This document shows, one piece after another, positions 14,001 through 23,204 of a stretch of 64,000 bases of DNA; within the stretch, counting starts at the first letter, position 1, and each line of letters opens with the position of its first letter. Source of the DNA: Bolinopsis microptera (Eukaryota > Ctenophora > Tentaculata > Lobata > Bolinopsidae); the NCBI RefSeq assembly GCF_026151205.1, contig NC_087082.1:8191908-8255907 (forward strand), given 5' to 3'. The notes below the pieces were generated by a model. That model did not search any database, had not been told where the DNA came from, and worked only from the letters and a program-made list of their open reading frames with translations. The translations under genes and the position numbers were made by a program.

Positions 14001-15302
14001 TTATGATATATAATCTAATTATATTATCCTTCCTAGATGTTATATATTAGGGTAAGTTTATTACATTACTACTGTAACACAGCATTTACCGCGTCATAAG
14101 GTGACTTAACTATTAAACCACTTAAACATGTTCCAAATACCCCGGATCATAAATCCCCTACAGGGGTAAAGATTCTCAGTCTGAATTTGTAGGGGATTTG
14201 ATACGGATTTCAAATCCCCTACAAATAGTTGCGCATTGTTCTTAGGAGTGGCCTGAGTGGGTTGGGAGGTCGAAACTTGATTTTTCTGATGGTTTGGGAC
14301 AGGTACTAACTATTTAACTACCTAAACATGTTCCAAATACCCCGGAACATAAATCCCCTACAGGGGTAAAGATTTTCAATCTTGATTTTACCTGGGTTTC
14401 AGCTATTTTGGGATGGGCGTGGCCCCTGGCAGTGGCCTGATTGGGTCAGGAGGTCGAAACTTGATTTTTCTGATGGTTTGGGACAGGTACTAACTATTAA
14501 ACCACCTAAACATGTTCCAAATACCCTGGAACATAAATCCCTACAGGGGTAAAGTTTTTCAGTCTGGATTTGACCTGGATTTCAGCTATTTTGGGATGGT
14601 CGTGGCCCCTGGGAGTGGTCTGAGTGGGTCAAGAGGTCGACATTTTGTTTTTCTATTGGTTTTGGGACTGGTACTTCCTATTTAACCACCAAAAAACGTT
14701 CCAAATACCCGGCAACACAAATCTCCTACAGGAGTAAAGATTCTCAGTTTGTATTTTTAGGGGACTTCAGCTATTTTGGAATGGACGGCCTAAATGGGGT
14801 TGGATGTGTTATTAAGTTATTCAATATATTCATATCTTATTGTCTATAAATACGAGCAGTTTGGTGAGACGGTTACCGTCGTAGATTCTACAATGATAAA
14901 TATTGTAACGTACGTGTGGCGCGCAAAATCCCCTACAAAAGTCAGGGAAACGTCTTCTGGGCACTGGCGCGCGTACGCCTCGTCAATGTTTTCTGAATAT
15001 GTAAGCGCTCCGAGGGAAATTACATAGCGCGCGGCGGCGCGCGCACACTTGTCTTGTACCGGTATTTGTAAATGCCTCACAACATGCCAGCCCCCCCCCC
15101 CCCCCCCCCCCCCCCCCGGATAACAAAATGAAAATTCTTATATGGATCAGAAACAATGAATACAATAATAAAATCAAATGTAATTAGTTAACCTACTGTA
15201 CCTAGTAATTAATTACCTCTACTATTACAGGTGTTCGGATGGTTTGCTGTAACTGCGTTAACTGTTGAGACTGTGCTATCATACCTGGAACTTAGAAAGT
15301 AA
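2097..15302 (+). CDS. MARVEL-domain-like tetraspan membrane protein, five exons
   Basis: Exons 2097-2162, 3740-3800, 4782-4930, 5197-5316 and 15231-15302 join with matching phases (0, 1, 0, 0) at clean GT...AG borders and give about 155 residues ending at TAA. The start ATG at 2097 has A at -3 and G at +4. The protein opens with a short basic cytosolic head (MGIEFRADKLKKPK). Four hydrophobic segments follow: ILILAQILFSVLSSSII, YLGFLVAMTVCLLIVKAIVL, LFLSAAMVALLGLACILGVV and VFGWFAVTALTVETVLSYL, and it ends in a short basic tail. Four spans, about 155 residues and a final VFGW...LSYLELRK segment are the pattern of MARVEL proteins (MAL, plasmolipin, CMTM), which act in membrane apposition and vesicle trafficking. 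The last intron is about 9.9 kb and repeat-filled; the terminal exon also exists as a second copy at 21014. Family assignment is by layout only. Confidence 0.72.
2470..3345 (+). pseudogene. LINE ORF1-like relic inside the first MARVEL intron
   Basis: Plus-strand frames with intervening stops encode pieces that look like a retrotransposon ORF1 nucleic-acid-binding protein. They are a helical stretch near 2515-2700 (GLIKLLKNGCLEEDSLKSEA), then 2920-3150 (KNVYMAPDRTLEQRVEHRKL), then a shifted piece to about 3330 (YFIKNGVVCSQAKAIEDMDI, then RKRKRNP). The order 'pDrT.eqR..hrkLv' then 'yfIkNG.vv' is typical of the C-terminal part of L1-type ORF1 proteins. It lies in the sense direction of an intron and has at least two frame breaks, so it is not expected to be expressed as protein. 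No reverse transcriptase follows it. Confidence 0.5.
3786..4044. repeat. 19-bp tandem repeat
   Basis: About 13 copies of TAAGTAGTAATAGTGACTG, interrupted once by a partial copy near 3902. It begins immediately after the donor of MARVEL exon 2 (3801), so the array occupies the start of that intron. Every unit contains GTAAGT, so it is a run of repeated potential 5' splice sites. Confidence 0.93.
4259..4283. repeat. poly(G) run
   Basis: About 25 consecutive G in an otherwise AT-rich intron. The exact length is likely unstable and hard to sequence. Confidence 0.9.
5548..6724. mobile_element. foldback element with nested inverted repeats
   Basis: The ends are inverted copies: CTTTAGGCCAGAGG at 5548 and CCTCTGGCCTAAAG ending at 6724. 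Inside, 5979-6126 is repeated inverted at 6434-6579 with few differences. A third related piece at about 5700-5850 is inverted against 5905-6030, with its own centre near 5873. The element therefore folds in two alternative ways. A C run (about 6694-6708) sits beside the right end. No transposase frame is present, so this is a non-autonomous element inside the last MARVEL intron. No clear target duplication can be read because the flanks share only CTTTA-like bases. Short open frames here are consequences of the repeats. Confidence 0.78.
6725..8150. other. intronic stretch without genes; short 11-bp repeat
   Basis: Nothing gene-like is supported. At about 7247-7386 there are roughly 12 copies of GACATGGTTAT (11 bp) with scattered single changes. 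Just before it (7145-7230) is a looser run built on CTAGTAGCCGG/AGCCGGCTAGT. At 7880-7975 short CACCCTTGTGTCCTC blocks repeat three to four times. Confidence 0.7.
8160..8600. mobile_element. short member of a foldback family (GTTTCCTTG ends)
   Basis: The left end reads GTTTCCTTGATTTTTGTATG and the right end CAAATCGCATACAAAA... followed by CAAGGAAAC, giving imperfect inverted ends. It carries one degenerate satellite-like unit (GGGCGTGGCCCC, ACTTGGTTTTTATGATGG). Its right subterminal block, AAATATTGTAACGTACGTG, also occurs before the right end of the large element at 14960, so both belong to one family. No coding capacity. Confidence 0.65.
8640..9560. repeat. 184-bp tandem repeat, plus orientation
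   Basis: The block TTTACCCCTGTAGGGGATTT recurs at about 8824, 9008, 9192 and 9374, a period of 182-184 bp, giving about five copies. Each unit holds TATGTTCCGGGGTATTTGG, a TTTCGACCTCCCAAC block and GGGGCCACGCCCATCC. Units two and three are almost identical. Confidence 0.92.
9600..10445. other. unique-looking stretch plus a dispersed repeat fragment
   Basis: No gene is seen. About 10310-10445 (TTGGCGACGGAATCCTCG ... GAAACACGGTGGTGG ... TTTGCCCC) is a diverged copy of 58475-58645 (TTTGGCGACGGAATGTTCG ... GAAACACGGCGGTCGG ... TTTGCCCC). The two define a dispersed repeat family of about 150 bp. Confidence 0.6.
10446..10945. repeat. 184-bp satellite block, minus orientation
   Basis: About 2.5 units inverted relative to 8640-9560: GGGATGGGCGTGGCCCCTGG, AACTTGATTTTTCTGATGG and CCCCTACAGGGGTAAAGATT occur in that order. 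The first unit is diverged. Confidence 0.88.
11543..13661 (-). pseudogene. nuclease (PD-(D/E)XK, NERD-like) - SF1 helicase fusion, frame-broken
   Basis: A minus-strand coding region of about 2.1 kb without introns, from ATG at 13661 (just after an acceptor-like TTATTTCAG) to a TAA at 11543. Part 1 (13661-12690) has a CxxC (GCVAC), then GECDFLIIGENYFVIIEAKN, the D...E-x-K core of restriction-like nucleases as in NERD domains. Part 2 (12700-11860) begins with a Walker A loop, LVLINGPAGTGKS, then FFVAQT, a Walker B-like VFLDDMQAIP and LSKNLRNTYDIS. Part 3 (11851-11543) ends with LYLTMSRARVYCTVLLY, like motif VI of UvrD-type helicases. The parts lie in different frames, shifting near 12705 and near 11865, so there are two frame breaks or sequencing errors. 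NERD-helicase fusions are known in bacteria; the substrate here is unknown. It lies between inverted satellite blocks. Confidence 0.68.
13710..14100. other. AT-rich stretch upstream of the nuclease-helicase gene
   Basis: No coding or structural signal is seen. If the gene has a 5' non-coding exon, it would be here, because an acceptor-like site precedes its ATG. Confidence 0.5.
14105..14800. repeat. 184-bp satellite block, minus orientation
   Basis: About four units in the same orientation as 10446-10945, with CCCCTACAGGGGTAAAGATT, GGGCGTGGCCCCTGG and AACTTGATTTTTCTGATGG recurring. Divergence increases to the right, toward the element end at about 14955. Confidence 0.88.
15091..15117. repeat. 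poly(C) run before the MARVEL terminal exon
   Basis: About 27 C. The duplicated segment has the same run at about 20873-20900, one or two bases longer. The run lies about 115 bp upstream of the last-exon acceptor. Confidence 0.85.
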
Positions 15303-15697
15303 AGAGGAAGTGTATTCTCACAGCTTTACATCGTATTCTCTAGTCTCTACGCTCTCTATATTCTTTATTGCATCTAATGATCTCCACAGTGCTTATCTAG
15401 TGACACTTCTGTCAGATCCACTATCGTTTTCGTTATGGGATTGAACTTTTTTAGTGGCTCAGTTGAAAAATCTGGCATTTCTCGAGGTACCAGGCTGTTG
15501 GAATGTCAGAAGTAAAATAAGTGTTGAGATTAAAAAGCTTTGATTGAAATTTCACGTTTTACTTTTAGTATCGGGTTTTATATTTCACACTCACGTGATC
15601 TCCTTAAATGGGAATCACGTGATATCCTTAAATGGGCATCACGTGATCTCCTTAAATGGGAATCACGTGATTTCTACTGAAGTACTGGATTAAGTGT
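15303..15697 (+). other. probable 3' UTR and flank of the MARVEL gene
   Basis: This follows the TAA at 15300-15302. It contains about four spaced copies of the palindromic core ATCACGTGAT joined by TCCTTAAATGGG-type spacers (15590-15672). The restriction-endonuclease-type retrotransposon begins at 15698. A near-identical copy of the whole stretch is at 21086-21480. Confidence 0.6.
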
Positions 15698-18600
15698 GTA
15701 GCATAGAGTAAAGATACAGTTAAACTGCGAAGGCACAACACCAAACCAACCTTACTCTATCTCCCAAAAACAACCTTCTCCTGGTCAGCCATGTCCCTCA
15801 TCCTGCACTTGACCCCCGCAGAGGTCACAAGCCCATCGGAGCACAAACGAGCGAGAAACGGGGAAGCCTTAGCTACCGGGCTAAGGACTGCATCACTAGC
15901 AGCGAAATACGGATATACCCTCCCTTTTACATGCGTTCAACCGGCACCCGAACCACACGCTGTTTCTTAGACATAACTTCCCACTTACATCAGTGTCTTC
16001 TCGCATCAACTGGCATCGGCAAGTGGCGACACTGTGTAGACTCAACCCTGAGCTTGATCAGAATCTTCAGTCACAAACCTGACACCGTTTCGGGGCTTTC
16101 ATTGCGATACGGTTTTCTGTCAGGTGCCCCAGCAGTCTCTCTTGGACCACCATCTGATCTGACAATCACCCGAGGATACCTGCTAGAGCTCGCGATTTAC
16201 GACGAGTTAGCTTATGGCACCTCTGGCTGTTAGGTGAAGTCATAAAGCTCAAACAGCTCTCATCTCCCACTCTCTTTTCCTAGACAGCAGATAAATCCAT
16301 CTTGAACAATGGGCTGCATCCTTCCCACAATCTCTGACCAACTTCTTGAGGGCTCTCCCAGTCAGACCAATCTTCCTTGATGCACACTCCAAACTTGCTG
16401 CGACCACACCTCTAGCACCAACCTCAACAGCAAAGCTGAAACATGACCACCCATTAGCTTGTATTTCCGCTTGTAGACTGTTATACCGATCAAGCTTCAG
16501 CTCATGGGATGCAGCTATTCTCTCTTCCGACGGTACTGTAAGCTCCCACCAGATTACTCTCTTGGAAGCTTTCGAGAAAAGAACCAAATCTGGTCTTAAT
16601 CTGGTCGTTGCTATATCCGACGGGAATTTCAGCTGCTCATCCAGGTCTGCTAATACTATCCAATCAGTGGCCCCACTCAGAATCCCAAACTCACTGACTT
16701 TCGACCTCTTCACCTCCTTAAACCTCCCTCCTGCTGGAACAAACTCAATGGCTTTCCGAGTGACACAATAGCTCTTCCTCTTGTTGACTCTCCGCTCACA
16801 ATGGAATTTCACTTGGTCTGCTATTTGTTTAAGCACCTTATCGTGGCGCCATCGGTATCTCCCTTGACTTAGTGCCACAGGACAACCAGCCAGAATATGC
16901 GGCACAGTTCCCAACTTGTCACCACACAGCTTGCACATCCCATCCTCATCCTCGCTCCACTTGGATGCTAAAGCTGGTGTAACAAGCGTGCCATACACAG
17001 CACTAAGCAGAAAACCGATTAATGAGTCCCCATACTTGAAGAGCGTGTGCCAGCTCATGTCAGTCCTTGTTACCAGCTCTCTCCAATTACCCCACCTGGA
17101 CTGCATCTCCAACGTACCCAACTGCACCTCTCTTTCCTTCCTGATGTTCTCCTTAACCCTATCCAACACCTCCCTCTGCTGCTCCTTTTCTGACATCTTC
17201 TCCCAGGGCTTCTTCCAATCACCGAAACCAATTCCCGCTCTACTAAGAGGTTGCACCATACCTCGCACTGACTCACACACCAAGTCTCTTTCAGCTTCGT
17301 GAAGCTGAGCATCTGCCTTCCAAACTCTCCCAGACCGCACCTGGGGTTGCACCGCTCTGATCAAAGCATCCTGAGATGTTTGATATGACTGCAAGAGACG
17401 GCACTTTTCTACTTTCCAAGTGTCGGTTAGGCTGTCGATGGGGAGAGCAACACTGGATGAATGACTAAACAGGCAAGAGCTACTAAGCGTGTGTCCCACT
17501 CCTAGCCATTTTCTGAGATGACTGTTAGTTGTTTGCTCCCAGCGAGAAACAGTGCTGATCGGGATATCATAAATGGCAAGTGGCCACTTCATCTTTGGAA
17601 GGACCATATACTGATACCCCCAACATTTCTGCAGGCCGGTGAGGGAGCTAAGATCGAGTCTACTGAGGTATGTAACAAGATCCTCGTGTGTTTTCTCGAT
17701 TATAGCTTTGTCCTTTCCTTCTGCCCGAATCCACCTCCCTAGAAACTTGATTGGTTTCTCAGATACATTCGGGATCACCTCCCCGCTAAGCTGCAACCTC
17801 GCCTGACTACCTTCTGAACTCTCTACAACCCACTCCACTGTCACTCCCTTCTGGTAGACTAGTGCCCTAGACTTAGACGACTTAAGCTTGAACCTTGACC
17901 ACACAACGAACTCCTGATAAACATCAAGCAGGGTTTGCATATCTACCATTTTAGCCGTGGTAAGGCAGCTATCATCCATAAACAGCTTAAGGGGTGGTAT
18001 AGCTGTTCCATCCTTAATGTACTCGACACTCCTGGGTACCTTCATCTTCAAGTACTCGTCAGAAAGGTTCATGCATAGCACAAACAAGATCACCGAGATG
18101 ACACAGCCCATAAATATTCCTATCTCGAACTGCTGCCACTCTGATGTCACTGTTTTAGAGGAGAATCTTCCGTAAACCTCCGAGAAGTATTTGATTACGA
18201 TGTTGATAACTTTCTCGGGGATATGATAGAAGCGGAGTGCTTTCACAATAAGTAAATGTGGAACAGCCCCGTAAGCATTCGCCAAGTCTAACCAGACAAC
18301 ACTCAGATCCTTTCTCTTAACTCTAGCATCTTTGAGCACCTCCCACATAGCTCCAAAGTGCTCTGTACATCCGTGTACACCAGGAACTCCACCCTTCTGC
18401 ACAGAGAGATCCACATACCCGTTAGCGACAACAAAGTTGGTTAATCTTTTCGCCAACACAGCGAGGTATATCTTCCCCTGAATGTTTCCTAGCGATATAG
18501 GCCGTCCTGTGCTGGGTCCAAAATCTCCATCCGCCTTAGGAATGTAGATCCCTTCAAAGTACCTACAGTTGTCTGGGTACTCCTCAGCCTTGTAGCCTCC

Positions 18601-19887
18601 TCTCAGCACATGCCACAAGTTCTGAGATATTCCTGGACACCTCTTGTACACCGTATACGGGATGCCGTTGTTACCAGGTGAACTCTTACCTCTGGCTTTC
18701 TTAACAACCTCGTCGAACTCCTTCTTGGTTATATTCCTGATGTCAAACCCCACAGTTGGGCTAGGAGCTGCCTCAGGTAACCCATTCAGAACGCCAAGAG
18801 GAACTGCCCGACTGGCATCACTATACGTATTAGACAGGTGGTTGTCTAACTCCTCCTTACTACACTTTAACTCTCCCACAGGGCTTGGTTCAAGAATACC
18901 TTTAATAGCCTTGAAAGGATCTCGAGTAAACCCACCTCTCTGTCTCCTCACTTCTCTCTGCTTCTTCCTCCTTGCCTCTGCTCTTCTCAACTTACACAGC
19001 TTCTCTGCCAGGCCTCTAAGCAAAGCATTGAAACCATCCTTTACAGACTGGGAACAAGCTTTCCTGGCTTTCCTCCTCAGCACTCTCCTCTCAATGACCA
19101 ACTTATCAATCTCCTCCTGTCTCCTGTTGGCAAACCTGAGACCTTTACCTGACTCTGCACCATCAATCACGAGCCCAAACCATTTCACACCATCATCATA
19201 CACCGTGTCGCAATGGCTCACCATCTTCTCCTGGAATGGCTTCCCCTTCTGCTCCTGTCTCACTCTCTTACTAACACTCACATCAAACTCTACCCACCTC
19301 TCATCCTTTGCGGCCGGCCACTTCACCTTGGGCTTCTTAGGGGCAGGTGGGTCAATAGAAGAACTCTTTGAAAGAAGGGCCTGGATATCCCTGGCACTGT
19401 GGTTATCGTCCTGGCCAGGTACCTCCACCGAACTTACAGATGCAACATCTAACGGTTGCTCCCCTTCCCAAGAGCACTTCATCCTTCCTCGATGAATGTT
19501 CCTACCCCTTTCCGTTGTAAAGCGTCGACCACACACGCAGCTAAACTCCTCTGCTACATCAGAATCAGGGGTCGAGAGTTCTCGACTGTTTGTATAAGTC
19601 CTTTTCTGATTCGTGGCAGGACGTGGTGGGTGTCCACAAAGCCTTTATTTTCACCCGGGCAACTCGTCCCTAAATAGGGACTCCCGGAACCTTAGAGAGG
19701 CAGGAGGCGCAGGACCGATGTGGACTGAGGTCTCCGCTCGTTAAAACCCCATCACACCTCTCTATTGCAGTAACCGCTGCAGGCACGGATCTCAACCCAA
19801 CCCAGAAGCCAATTCCAAGCGTAGCATCTGTTCAAATCAGGTGGGCCTTACCCCACGGTAGCTGGCCAATCCCAGCAGTATCATAAA
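15698..19887 (-). mobile_element. full-length non-LTR retrotransposon with restriction-like endonuclease (R2-superclade)
   Basis: The element is on the minus strand: 5' end near 19887, 3' end at 15698 (the plus strand there begins GTAGCATAGAGTAAAG). It has a 5' region of about 230 bp, a single ORF (to 16249) and a 3' UTR of about 550 bp, with no poly(A) tail. The boundaries come from comparison with the second copy that starts at 19888 and the third at 21481. One ORF, an N-terminal zinc finger, a C-terminal CCHC and RLE endonuclease and no APE domain are the layout of R2, NeSL, R4 and Hero-type elements. The exact clade needs a tree. Confidence 0.85.
16249..19660 (-). CDS. RLE-type LINE polyprotein: zinc finger, reverse transcriptase, endonuclease
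   Basis: This is an open frame of over 1,095 residues. The N-terminal finger CVCGRRF...HRGRMKC lies upstream of any ATG. The frame is open back to about 19660 with no Met, so initiation may be unconventional, as proposed for R2. Reverse transcriptase motifs in order: WLDLANAYGAVPH (motif A), FMGCVISVILF (B), LFMDDSCL (C, FMDD) and FLGRWI (D/E). Near the C-terminus are CKLCGDKLGTVPHILAGC (CCHC) and RPDLVL...VIWWELTVPSEE, the PD...E core of the restriction-like endonuclease that nicks the target for primed reverse transcription. The frame is unbroken, so the copy may be recent and active. The second copy (20440-20820) preserves only the endonuclease end. Confidence 0.9.
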
Positions 19888-20821
19888 GTAGCATAGAGTA
19901 AAGATACAGTTAAACTGCGAAGGCACAACACCAAACCAACCTTACTCTATCTCCCAAAAACAACCTTCTCCTGGTCAGCCATGTCCCTCATCCTGCACTT
20001 GACCCCCGCAGAGGTCACAAGCCCATCGGAGCACAAACGAGCGAGAAACGGGGAAGCCTTAGCTACCGGGCTAAGGACTGCATCACTAGCAGCGAAATAC
20101 GGATATACCCTCCCTTTTACATGCGTTCAACCGGCACCCGAACCACACGCTGTTTCTTAGACATAACTTCCCACTTACATCAGTGTCTTCTCGCATCAAC
20201 TGGCATCGGCAAGTGGCGACACTGTGTAGACTCAACCCTGAGCTTGATCAGAATCTTCAGTCACAAACCTGACACCGTTTCGGGGCTTTCATTGCGATAA
20301 CGGTTTTCTGTCAGGTGCCCCAGCAGTCTCTCTTGGACCACCATCTGATCTGACAATCACCCGAGGATACCTGCTAGAGCTCGCGATTTACGACGAGTTA
20401 GCTTATGGCACCTCTGGCTGTTAGGTGAAGTCATAAAGCTCAAACAGCTCTCATCTCCCACTCTCTTTTCCTAGACAGCAGATAAATCCATCTTGAACAA
20501 TGGGCTGCATCCTTCCCACAATCTCTGACCAACTTCTTGAGGGCTCTCCCAGTCAGACCAATCTTCCTTGATGCACACTCCAAACTTGCTGCGACCACAC
20601 CTCTAGCACCAACCTCAACAGCAAAGCTGAAACATGACCACCCATTAGCTTGTATTTCCGCTTGTAGACTGTTATACCGATCAAGCTTCAGCTCATGGGA
20701 TGCAGCTATTCTCTCTTCCGACGGTACTGTAAGCTCCCACCAGATTACTCTCTTGGAAGCTTTCGAGAAAAGAACCAAATCTGGTCTTAATCTGGTCGTT
20801 GCTATATCCGACGGGAATTTC
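19888..20821 (-). mobile_element. 5'-truncated tandem copy of the RLE retrotransposon
   Basis: Almost identical to 15698-16630: the only difference noticed is one extra A near 20300. It is joined directly to the 5' end of the full copy, giving a head-to-tail arrangement. It breaks off after the coding sequence for about 115 C-terminal residues and passes straight into duplicated MARVEL-gene sequence at 20822 with no obvious homology at the joint. Confidence 0.88.
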
Positions 20822-21480
20822 CGCGCACACTTGTCTTGTACCGGTATTTGTAAATGCCTCACAACATGCCAGCCCCCCCCCCCCCCCCCCCCCCCCCCCC
20901 GGATAACAAAATGAAAATTCTTATATGGATCAGAAACAATGAATACAATAATAAAATCAAATGTAATTAGTTAACCTACTGTACCTAGTAATTAATTACC
21001 TCTACTATTACAGGTGTTCGGATGGTTTGCTGTAACTGCGTTAACTGTTGAGACTGTGCTATCATACCTGGAACTTAGAAAGTAAAGAGGAAGTGTATTC
21101 TCACAGCATTACATCGTATTCTCTAGTCTCTACGCTCTCTATATTCTTTATTGCATCTAATGATCTCCACAGTGCTTATCTAGTGACACTTCTGTCAGAT
21201 CCACTATCGTTTTCGTTATGGGATTGAACTTTTTTAGTGGCTCAGTTGAAAAATCTGGCATTTCTCGAGGTACCAGGCTGTTGGAATGTCAGAAGTAAAA
21301 TAAGTGTTGAGATTAAAAAGCTTTGATTGAAATTTCACGTTTTACTTTTAGTATCGGGTTTTATATTTCACACTCACGTGATCTCCTTAAATGGGAATCA
21401 CGTGATATCCTTAAATGGGCATCACGTGATCTCCTTAAATGGGAATCACGTGATTTCTACTGAAGTACTGGATTAAGTGT
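20822..21480 (+). repeat. duplicated 3' end of the MARVEL gene
   Basis: This is a copy of 15040-15697, including the C run, acceptor, terminal exon and 3' flank with the ATCACGTGAT repeats. Differences are minimal (one base near 21107 and the length of the C run). The offset is about 5.78 kb. It could be a true tandem duplication or two haplotypes placed in series by the assembler. Confidence 0.88.
21014..21085 (+). CDS. second copy of the MARVEL terminal exon
   Basis: It has the same acceptor (ACTATTACAG) and the same 72 bases, encoding VFGWFAVTALTVETVLSYL plus ELRK and stop, as at 15231-15302. If the duplication is real, a transcript reading through the retrotransposon could use either exon, with the same protein but a different 3' UTR. 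Confidence 0.7.
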   Translation: MFGWFAVTALTVETVLSYLELRK

Positions 21481-21537
21481 GTAGCATAGAGTAAAGATAC
21501 AGTTAAACTGCGAAGGCACAACACCAAACCAACCTTA
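21481..21537 (-). mobile_element. third RLE retrotransposon copy, left piece
   Basis: These are the 57 terminal bases of the retrotransposon 3' end, ending CCAACCTTA. The sequence resumes at 43540 with TTACTCTATCTCCC and continues to 43621. The intact order CCAACCTTACTCTATC is present at 15755-15765, so the 22 kb Harbinger element interrupts this copy and duplicated TTA. Confidence 0.92.
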
Positions 21538-23204
21538 CAGTGGTGTGCCCACCTATGAGTGAAATTGAAACGTAGCGCGCCTGAAACGTCGCGCGCCTGA
21601 AACGTCGCGCGCCTGAAAGCATGACAATGTCAGCCGCGCCGAAAGCTTTCATAAGGTTTCAGTAATCGCGTCTGCGGCAAATTAGAAAATTTTTAAAAAT
21701 TTGCCAGTATTTGCCACAATTTGGCGGGACTGGAATATGATGCATTGGTTCGGTTAAAAAAACACCAGATATAATGATAACAAGATTAACGGTGACTGAA
21801 ATATGGCGAAACTTGTTTAGCCCACAGCTATTGAAAATGTAGAGTTTACGAAGCTTGATGACTTAATGATAACACAATTCTTTTAGGCAGATAAAGATAT
21901 TAAATCAAATACATGAAAACATAGCACGGCATGATAATCGAATGAAAATTATGTTGACCATCAGTCTTAGTGCCATGTCCGCAAGTGTACTTGTCCCCTT
22001 TTGAATCCATGAGCTATTGGGACATTAGCGGACATGGTTTTTGGGACATTAGCGAAACTAGAGTTAACGAAGCTCAAGTTACCGAAGCTTGATGACTAAA
22101 TGATAACACAATTCTTTTAGGCAGATAAAGATATTAAATCAAATACGTGAAAACATAGCACAGTATGATAAATAAATGAACATTATTCTTAGTTTATTCC
22201 TTTTGTGTGAATAAGATCACCGTAGCAGACAGCAGTTCACGCAACATTGGCCGTGTGGACTGCTTGTCACTTGCGGAGGACATTTAAAAAACACGTTCTA
22301 GAAAAGTACACGTGTTAGTCAAAACAATACATGCACGTATTACAAAAATAATTACAAGTGTAAAATTACCAATCTTTAAAAATACACGTGTTACAAATAC
22401 AATTACACGTGTAACAAAATACTGAGCACATATCAGGCCATATATTTGCTTAAATTTGAAGTGAGTTAAGTTTTAGAACCCTTTAAAAGCAACTCTAAAA
22501 TTCAAATTCTTACCATTCTGAGAGGATTGGATGCTAAAACGATGAGTATCGTTGATCAGGAGCTCTATTTATCAGGTTTTATAAAAACGCCAATAGAAAA
22601 ATGCGAAGATTTTTTATAGGGTCTCCCAGGAGATTCTATGTACTTCCAAAAGTATACATCCATTTTTTTCCAGGTGTATTCGAGGAAATGTCTAAGCTTG
22701 TTATGTATGCAGTTTCATTGACCTAATACAAATGATGGAATTTAAGTGAATTTAATCTGGCGGGTGGTGTTTCTTTTATGCAGATAAAGAGCTGAGTTGT
22801 GGTCTAAGATGGGAAGCCATAACTTATCTCTGGATCTCAATCGGGTTGACATAATTAAAATAATAGTGCAATCTTGTCCTTGTCCTCTCCCCAGAATCCA
22901 CAAGATGGTTAGGAGAATCGTCGAGGGACAAGCTGCGTCCGAAGAGCTCCGAAGGAGGGGTTTCAATCAGTTCCAGCCTGAAATGAACAGTTTTCACAGA
23001 CTCTGCATCATATACAATTAATAATAAAGCTGGACTAGCTGGACCTGTTCTTATGATAAAATTAATTAAAAATAAACCATGTTCCCCACTTGGAAACGAT
23101 GTCACAGACAACAGCCACAATTTAACGGTAAACATTCTTCACTAAATAACTGACCCAGTTTTAACAAATTCGAGTCATGAGGAGGAGACTGAATCTTACT
23201 TACT
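21538..23204. repeat. left terminal inverted repeat of the Harbinger element
   Basis: It matches 42117-43539 inverted over its whole length, apart from an extra piece of about 245 bp near 21845-22090. That piece brings a repeated TTGATGACT...GATAACACAATTC block and a segment (AATCCATGAGCTATTGGGAC) related to 26800-26870. Near the tip are three CGCGCGCCTGAAACGT-type units. It ends at the transposase stop codon. Confidence 0.9.

Larger units (their letters stand above)
8604..14960. mobile_element. large satellite-bearing foldback element enclosing a nuclease-helicase gene
   Basis: The left boundary GTTTCCTTGATTTTTGTAGG (about 8606) is matched inverted by CCCCTACAAAAGTCAGGGAAAC (ending about 14955). 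Both are followed outward by CTTCTGGGCAC-type sequence. Inside, a 184-bp satellite runs in plus orientation on the left (8640-9560) and in minus orientation at 10446-10945 and 14105-14800. Between the last two blocks lies the broken nuclease-helicase gene (11543-13661). The whole could be one element with cargo, or two foldback copies that trapped a host segment; the sequence does not decide. It lies within the last intron of the MARVEL gene. Confidence 0.5.

Noticed and set aside
16346-16771. 141-codon plus-strand frame, repeated at 20537
   Set aside because: Antisense shadow of the endonuclease domain. It is repeated only because the element is repeated.
18644-19495. 283-codon plus-strand open frame
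   Set aside because: It is antisense to the retrotransposon ORF, with composition and length explained by that coding strand.
22797-23021. Plus-strand frame in the left inverted repeat, also at 42289-42513 (minus)
   Set aside because: Opposite strand of the TIR frame that continues the partner gene. The same-sense frame is better supported.
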